This document shows, piece by piece, positions 57,605 to 64,000 of a stretch of DNA of 64,000 bases. A model generated the notes under the pieces. That model did no database searches. It worked only from the letters and a program-made list of their open reading frames with translations, and was not told the DNA's origin. A program made the position numbers and the translations under genes. Source of the DNA: Anaplasma capra (lineage in GTDB: Bacteria; Pseudomonadota; Alphaproteobacteria; Rickettsiales; Anaplasmataceae); assembly GCF_025628805.1 (NCBI RefSeq), contig NZ_JAOTBG010000003.1, positions 39,247 to 103,246 of the forward strand. The letters run 5' to 3'. Numbering within the stretch: position 1 is the stretch's first letter; the number at the start of each line of letters is the position of its first letter.

Positions 57605-58545
57605 CCCAGCATATAGTGAAGAATAGCCTTGCGTACTGCCGCCCCCATTTTTACCTGAAAGAGCGTTGATGAGCGTTTATCAGCCACTTCATCAGAAATC
57701 TCAACTCCTCTGTTCATTGGACCGGGGTGCATGACGATTACATCATCTTTAGCAAGAGAAAGTCGTTTCTCATCAAGCATATAAAGACGCGAATATTCCG
57801 TATCTGACATAAAATCTCCGATAGCCATTCGTTCCTTCTGTATTCTTAAAAGCATTATAACGTCAGCTCCCTCTATCCCCTTCTCTAAATCGTGTGTCAC
57901 CAACGAAACCCCTTCCAACCCGGAAGTGACAGACAACGGCGTTACCACCTTAATTGTTGCACCATACCTAGACAACAACCTAATGTTTGACCGCGCAACC
58001 CGACTATAAAGAACATCCCCGCATATAACAATATTGAGCCCATCAACCCTGCCACCTTTCAAGAAACGTATAGTTGCATAGTCTGTGAGGGCTTGTGTAG
58101 GATGTTCATGATTCCCATCGCCGGCGTTTATTATGCAACAATCACCCATTTTCTTAGCAAGTTCATCAATAAGGCAACTATGGCCAGAACGTATAACTAC
58201 TAAATCAGCTCCGATAGCACTTATAGTAGACATAGTATCAGGTATACTCTCCCCCTTACTAATCGAAGACATAGTAACGTTCAGCGTCACAGATACTGCA
58301 CCTAGGGCCTTTTCTGCAATCTCAAATGCAAGTAAAGTTCTGGTAGAGCTTTCGAAGAACAGGTTGATCACGACCTTTCCGCGCAGCACACTACTGTCAC
58401 TGCTCTCCTTTCCCTCCAAGTACCTATTTGACAAGAGGACTAAATCCTCCACATCCTTATCACTCAGATCCGAGACTCTAAGCAGCTTCTTTAGGATTCC
58501 CATATTGTCCATATACTCAGTAACAACCGGTGACTCTAACATCAT
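57601..58545 (-). CDS. pyrB: Aspartate carbamoyltransferase, catalytic chain
   Basis: 314 aa from ATG 58545; the frame opens to 58668 but the extra part is not family-like. Carbamoyl-phosphate site [15 protein letters not shown], then [14 protein letters not shown], and [13 protein letters not shown] near the end. It makes N-carbamoylaspartate in pyrimidine synthesis. No regulatory chain (pyrI) is adjacent. The gene lies downstream of the transaldolase gene with a 112-base gap and is coupled to truA. Confidence 0.95.
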   Translation of the reverse strand: MMLESPVVTEYMDNMGILKKLLRVSDLSDKDVEDLVLLSNRYLEGKESSDSSVLRGKVVINLFFESSTRTLLAFEIAEKALGAVSVTLNVTMSSISKGESIPDTMSTISAIGADLVVIRSGHSCLIDELAKKMGDCCIINAGDGNHEHPTQALTDYATIRFLKGGRVDGLNIVICGDVLYSRVARSNIRLLSRYGATIKVVTPLSVTSGLEGVSLVTHDLEKGIEGADVIMLLRIQKERMAIGDFMSDTEYSRLYMLDEKRLSLAKDDVIVMHPGPMNRGVEISDEVADKRSSTLFQVKMGAAVRKAILHYMLG

Positions 58546-58657
58546 TTGAGGGCGAAAAAAAGAAATTATCAGCACCGTAATTTTGCATAGGCCTACACAC
58601 CTATAGCTGGAGAATGGCACCACTGAAACAACTTCTTGATGAATGCAAGCATCCCGC

Positions 58658-59320
58658 TCAGGAGTCAAGTAAGCTCTTCCCAGAGCTATCCCACGCTTTT
58701 AAAAAGTCCTCTAACCCGCGATCGGTCAGCGGATGTAAAAACAGCTGCTTAAAGACTGCCACAGGTACCGTAACTACATCAGCCCCCACCTTTGCAGCTT
58801 CAACCACATGCATGGGGCTCCTAACAGAAGCAGCTAAAATCTGAGTAGAAAAACCGTATTGCGAATATACACAGCTTATATCCTCAATCAGTGAGGCTCC
58901 ACTTCCTCCTAAATCATCTATTCTACCCATAAATGGAGAAACAAAATGCGCTCCCGCCTTGGCCGCCAATATTGCCTGAGCCACCGAAAAACATAGAGTC
59001 ACATTTACCTTAATCTTATGCACGCCTGATAAGACCTTGCATGCGCATATGCCGGCAAAGGTCATGGGCAATTTCACCACAACATTCTCCGCAAGCTGAG
59101 CTAGCTTCAAACCCTCGCTTACCATGCTTTCAGCACTGGTCGAGACCACCTCTACACTCACAGGACCCTCTACCAATCCGCATATCTCAGCAAGTAGCTC
59201 GCTACTAGGCCTTTCAGATTTGGACAGTAACAACGGATTTGTGGTTATGCCATCCACAATACCGGTCTTGCATAGGTCAGATATAGACTCAGTGTCTACT
59301 GTATCCAGGAATATTTTCAC
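58658..59320 (-). CDS. tal: Small transaldolase / fructose-6-phosphate aldolase family
   Basis: 220 aa from a GTG at 59320 ([20 protein letters not shown]), the length of the short MipB/TalC subfamily. Family blocks: [16 protein letters not shown], the Schiff-base Lys in [29 protein letters not shown], and [25 protein letters not shown]. It probably serves the non-oxidative pentose phosphate pathway; whether it is a transaldolase or an aldolase cannot be settled by eye. The GTG overlaps the atpC stop by 4 bases. Confidence 0.9.
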   Translation of the reverse strand: MKIFLDTVDTESISDLCKTGIVDGITTNPLLLSKSERPSSELLAEICGLVEGPVSVEVVSTSAESMVSEGLKLAQLAENVVVKLPMTFAGICACKVLSGVHKIKVNVTLCFSVAQAILAAKAGAHFVSPFMGRIDDLGGSGASLIEDISCVYSQYGFSTQILAASVRSPMHVVEAAKVGADVVTVPVAVFKQLFLHPLTDRGLEDFLKAWDSSGKSLLDS

Positions 59321-59703
59321 TCCTTCATCACCTCGTCTATAAATTCTAAATCGGCCCTCGCAAGCTCGTCGAACAATCCGCCACTCCCAACCGATTTCGA
59401 CATCGCATCGCTGATGTCTTTGAGCTTTTCCTTATCGCAATCCCCAGGCAACAGCAGCACATCCGCCGTTATGGTGCAAACATTATCCCTAATGCTCATA
59501 ATAGCATTAGATACCATCACAACCCCGAGAACACTAGTTGCGTCCCTTAGTGTAATTTTACCGGGCAGCAAATCCATCACAGTTCTTTCATGGTGCGCCA
59601 TAACCACCAACGCCCCAGTGGCAGTACGCGCGCACAGAGAGCGCACACCAGTAAAGTCCAGCCTGCGATCCGGAGACACAAGCTCAACACTAAAACACTC
59701 CAT
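59317..59703 (-). CDS. atpC: ATP synthase subunit epsilon
   Basis: 128 aa from ATG 59703 (MECFSVELVSPDRRLDFTGV); the frame opens to 59748. The N-terminal beta-sandwich includes GALVVMAHHERTVMDLLPGKITL, where family members have GxxGILPGHxP, so this loop is divergent. The C-terminal helical part (EKLKDISDAMSK) is short. Epsilon belongs to the F1 central stalk and can inhibit hydrolysis. It lies 90 bases after atpD. Confidence 0.88.
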   Translation of the reverse strand: MECFSVELVSPDRRLDFTGVRSLCARTATGALVVMAHHERTVMDLLPGKITLRDATSVLGVVMVSNAIMSIRDNVCTITADVLLLPGDCDKEKLKDISDAMSKSVGSGGLFDELARADLEFIDEVMKE

Positions 59704-59792
59704 GACCACTCCACACAAACAGCGAGCGGAAACACGCACACCAACCAACTATGCTACGGACAATGAACTCCACTCAGAACCTCGACTGTGTA

Positions 59793-61253
<1,461 letters not shown>

Positions 61254-61333
61254 TTAGTACCCCAACAACTCACTTAGAAGCAGCACCCCAGCCAGCTAGC
61301 CGGCACGCTACAGATCATCCAAAGAGCCCCACG

Positions 61334-61416
61334 TGCCCTTAGCCGGACTCGAACCAGCACGCCCTCGCGGGCAGTAGATTTTGAGTCTACCGCGTCTACC
61401 ATTCCGCCATAAGGGC
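61334..61416 (-). tRNA. tRNA-Leu (anticodon CAA)
   Basis: The minus strand folds as an 83-nt class II tRNA: acceptor GCCCTTA pairs with TAAGGGC, the anticodon stem GTAGA/TCTAC encloses CTCAAAA (anticodon CAA), a long variable arm follows (GCCCGCGAGGGC), and the T arm holds GGTTCGAGTCC. Discriminator A; CCA not encoded. It reads TTG codons. Confidence 0.95.
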
Positions 61417-61704
61417 CGCATCACGCACTAGATTACAATCTATTTTACGCAAGTCAATCCCTAATAGGAGTCATATATCGACTTGCCGTCGCATACTATC
61501 CAACGCCTTTCACCTTACTGGTAAAAATCTCAAATCTTCCTCTCGCAACGTTATAGAAAAGCGCAGAAATAACTCCTTTTAGGTACCACCTACCGTCTTA
61601 CTAATGAAGTATTGAGACGCAATTTCGGGATATACAAAGAAAAAAAAATATGTTAGGAGTGCACCACGTTGTTTCATGTCAGTCAATGGAGTGTCGGGCG
61701 TATT

Positions 61705-63051
61705 ATGTCGTACCATTTGCTGGATAAACAAACGAGCGACTTTTTAATTAGTGCAGTAGAGGAAGGCAGAGCTTCAGACGTTAAAGAAGTTATAGATCGG
61801 GTGGACGGCGTGCAGCTGGCCTACTTTCTTTTGACGTCAACTCCTCAGCATCGTAGAGAGTTGCTCAAGTACGTTGAAGACGGCCTTATACCGGAAATTT
61901 TGCTGCACCTTGTTCCGGGTTTGCGTAAGGAAGTAATCGGGGTACTTGGAGCGGAGAAAGCCGCTCTCTTGATAAGCAGGCTAGATAGCGGAGATATAGT
62001 CGAGATCGTCGAGGATTTGGATGAGGAGTACCAGAACTCGATCATAAGTTTACTACCTGAGGCGCAAGGCGCGCTAATAAGCGAGCTACTCTCGTATCCG
62101 GAGAAGAGTGCCGGTAGGTTGATTCACAAAGACATAACCATCGTACCAGAATATTGGAATGTGGGACAATTGATTGACTTTCTGTGCAATCACGCAAGAT
62201 CTAACAAGAAATTCCATGAGATCTTCGTGATCAACCCTCAGTTGCAACCTGTGGGAATACTGGCCTTGGATGACATAATACGTGCCAATCGGAACAGTAT
62301 GGTTAGGCAGCTTATGAACACAGATATCAAGATCATAAGACCTGGAGCCAAACAAGAAGAGGTATCTGAAATATTCCGCCAATACTCCTTGCTGTCCGCG
62401 CCTGTCGTCAACAGAGATGGGCGCATAATAGGTTCAATCCTGGTGTACGACATCATAAATGTGGTGCACCAAGAAGTGGAAGAGGATGTCTTACACATGG
62501 GTATGGTGTCAGACGGGGATGTAACCTCATCAACGATGAGCACGGTGGTGAAAAGGTTGCCGTGGTTGCTGGTCAATTTATTGGCTTCCACCGCAAGTTC
62601 CATAGTCATAGGTTGGTTCAGTGAAACTATACGGAGCTTTATTGCCCTTTCCATCATTATGCCTATGATAGCATCAATGAGCGGGAATTCCGGATTGCAG
62701 GCTCTCACTGTAACTATACGTGCTATAGCAACAAAACAGCTTACTTACAGGAACTCACGCAGGTTACTCTTCAAAGAATTGTGTGTGGGGTTTATTAATG
62801 GAGCAATACTGGCGGCCATAGCATCCGTTGCCATCATAGTTAGATTTCATAACATGTCTATAGAGCTACTATTCGTAACTTCTATGATAATTACCTTCTC
62901 CATAGCAACTTTATCTGGGGCCGCAGTACCCATGTTGTTGAACTTCTTCGGCGCGGACCCAGCAGTGTCGTCATCTATAATAGTGTGTGCCGCAAGTGAC
63001 ATAATGTCATTCCTCATATTCCTAAGCTTAGCAACAATATTCCTAATGTAA
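61705..63051 (+). CDS. mgtE: Magnesium transporter MgtE
   Basis: 448 aa from ATG 61705; an in-frame TTG at 61669 adds 12 residues. The N domain (about 1-120) has AEKAALLISRLDSGDIVEIVEDLD. Two CBS domains (about 130-260) include HEIFVINPQLQPVGILALDD and SAPVVNRDGRIIGSILVYDI. Five transmembrane helices follow, with RLPWLLVNLLAST and MIASMSGNSGLQALTVTIRAIA, the ion-path segment. MgtE is a Mg2+-gated channel of the inner membrane; the CBS domains act as the Mg2+ sensor. Confidence 0.95.
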   Translation: MSYHLLDKQTSDFLISAVEEGRASDVKEVIDRVDGVQLAYFLLTSTPQHRRELLKYVEDGLIPEILLHLVPGLRKEVIGVLGAEKAALLISRLDSGDIVEIVEDLDEEYQNSIISLLPEAQGALISELLSYPEKSAGRLIHKDITIVPEYWNVGQLIDFLCNHARSNKKFHEIFVINPQLQPVGILALDDIIRANRNSMVRQLMNTDIKIIRPGAKQEEVSEIFRQYSLLSAPVVNRDGRIIGSILVYDIINVVHQEVEEDVLHMGMVSDGDVTSSTMSTVVKRLPWLLVNLLASTASSIVIGWFSETIRSFIALSIIMPMIASMSGNSGLQALTVTIRAIATKQLTYRNSRRLLFKELCVGFINGAILAAIASVAIIVRFHNMSIELLFVTSMIITFSIATLSGAAVPMLLNFFGADPAVSSSIIVCAASDIMSFLIFLSLATIFLM

Positions 63052-63175
63052 TCGCGCACAGACAAGCCTCTTGAGAACAGAGGAACACCGCTGTGGGAGA
63101 GGGTTACGGAGACAAAGCACCTAGATGCACGGCAGCCTTATCAAGATTCACAAAGTTCAACGACGAGCCGTAGCG

Positions 63176-63249
63176 TCGGGGTGGAGAGATTCGAACTCCC
63201 GACCCCTTGGCCCCAAACCAAGTGCGCTACCAGGCTGCGCCACACCCCG
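63176..63249 (-). tRNA. tRNA-Pro (anticodon TGG)
   Basis: 74-nt cloverleaf on the minus strand: acceptor CGGGGTG pairs with CACCCCG, D arm GCGCAGCCTGGTAGCGC, anticodon stem CTTGG with loop TTTGGGG (anticodon TGG), T arm GGGAGTTCGAATCTCTC. Discriminator A; CCA not encoded. It lies convergent to mgtE, 124 bases beyond its stop. Confidence 0.95.
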
Positions 63250-63472
63250 AGAGATCCGGCTAGGGTATAGCATATCACCGCCAGTGTCAATATGACCAAT
63301 AACAGGGGCACCAATATATTTTCTACTATTCTCCTTACCAGTGTAATTATTGGTATTACTGCTGCACATACATGCCATTGCCTGGCCAACCCTAACTCGC
63401 AAGTTAAAAAGTGTAAGTATCTCTTCACTATGACGTGTAAATTCCTTACTATCTCCCAGTTAGGAGTGTTTA
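63250..63472. other. Region between tRNA-Pro and rlmE
   Basis: A plus-strand frame from ATG 63292 to 63483 would give 63 aa with a hydrophobic N-terminus (IFSTILLTSVIIGITAA). It would overlap the start region of rlmE. It may be a small secreted or membrane peptide gene, but there is no further support, so I leave it uncalled. Confidence 0.3.
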
Positions 63473-64000
63473 ATTGTAGGTAGTGTTATAGTTAACGTAA
63501 GGACTGCAAAAGGCCGGAAAATTTCCTCTACCAACTGGATACGCAGGCAGATAAATGATCCGTATGTTGCATTGGCAAAAAAGCTAGGGTACAGATCCCG
63601 CTCCGCATGCAAGCTTATAGACATAGATGGCAAATTCAAGATCTTGCAACCAGGAAGATCCGTGCTAGATCTTGGCTCGTACCCCGGAGGCTGGGCTCAA
63701 GTTGCATCGGAAAGAGTCGCAAAAGGAGGGAAAGCTCATGTAGTTGCAGTAGATACCCAGCAAATGGAGAAAATCCCCAATGTGGACTTCGTACAGTGTG
63801 ATGTTGAGCATTCGTCAGATTTGCTGCGCGAAGCACTGGGAGATAGAAAGTTTGACGTTGTGCTGTCGGACATGTCTCCGAAATCTTGCGGACACAAGCA
63901 AGTCGATCACGCGAATATTATCAATCTATGCGAAATAGCGCTGGACCTAGCTGTGCATACCTTAAAACCTGGAGGGAGCTTCGTAACGAAGATTCTACAG
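63473..64000 (+). CDS. rlmE: 23S rRNA 2'-O-methyltransferase RlmE, N-terminal part
   Basis: The frame runs to the window edge (3' truncated). [33 protein letters not shown], the SAM motif [14 protein letters not shown] (usual form LDLGAAPGGWSQ), the catalytic Asp in [11 protein letters not shown], and [10 protein letters not shown] near the edge with a catalytic Lys. It methylates U2552 in the ribosomal A loop. No ATG, GTG or TTG lies in frame between the upstream TAG (63461-63463) and the conserved region. I set the start at ATT 63473 because TAGGAG (63461-63466) sits 6 bases upstream; the true start is uncertain. Confidence 0.88.
   Translation, partial: MVGSVIVNVRTAKGRKISSTNWIRRQINDPYVALAKKLGYRSRSACKLIDIDGKFKILQPGRSVLDLGSYPGGWAQVASERVAKGGKAHVVAVDTQQMEKIPNVDFVQCDVEHSSDLLREALGDRKFDVVLSDMSPKSCGHKQVDHANIINLCEIALDLAVHTLKPGGSFVTKILQ

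Noticed and set aside
63141..63428. Minus-strand frames covering tRNA-Pro
   Set aside because: Overlap a complete tRNA gene and match only its complement; typical tRNA-derived false ORFs.

Overview
The window reads as chromosome of an obligate intracellular alphaproteobacterium of the Anaplasmataceae, most likely genus Anaplasma (marginale/centrale/ovis side rather than the AT-richer A. phagocytophilum; species not resolved). Grounds: single-copy housekeeping genes in scattered small operons, complex I and ATP synthase genes split between loci, a class I lysyl-tRNA synthetase, an IscR-cysteine desulfurase fusion inside an ISC operon, a giant ankyrin protein, and several large orphan membrane proteins. 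There is no transposase, prophage, CRISPR array or rRNA operon. Genus assignment is inference from gene content, not a database match.

Layout. 1-7.3 kb: a truncated unknown gene, rpmJ, an ftsB-like gene, a small membrane protein, the rplU-rpmA-tRNA-Ile unit, eno-obg, and a division/folate unit (fthC, a broken small ORF, rsmH, ftsL). 7.4-15.2 kb: an accessory island of four proteins without recognisable enzymatic domains (1137, 510, about 201 and 582 aa), each with a short-loop transmembrane hairpin near the N-terminus. 15.4-19.5 kb: atpG-folE-pmbA-fnr plus a 42-codon ORF. 19.8-23.8 kb: nuoD-nuoE-dnaQ facing comM. 24.1-27.1 kb: a predicted outer-membrane beta-barrel and a 622-aa protein with a C-terminal membrane hairpin. 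27.2-29.3 kb: ialB-like gene and rpoH, divergent from long-form hpf. 29.7-38.4 kb: one 2879-aa ankyrin-repeat protein whose C-terminus carries two copies of an unnamed domain of about 200 residues. 38.4-47.3 kb: nuoH-nuoG with a small basic protein, gyrB, ubiX, ccmH and a membrane-anchored protein of unknown function. 47.3-53.6 kb: the ISC iron-sulfur operon. 53.7-64 kb: a hydrolase, lysS, a BamE-like lipoprotein, truA, pyrB, a small transaldolase, atpC-atpD, tRNA-Leu, mgtE, tRNA-Pro and the start of rlmE.

How the parts fit: the ISC operon, ferredoxin and ferredoxin reductase supply Fe-S clusters to complex I (nuoD, E, G, H here); proton motive force drives the ATP synthase whose gamma, beta and epsilon genes lie here; rpoH and hpf handle stress and ribosome hibernation. 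The accessory genes (membrane-hairpin proteins, barrel, ankyrin giant) are the plausible host-interface layer and the part most worth following up.
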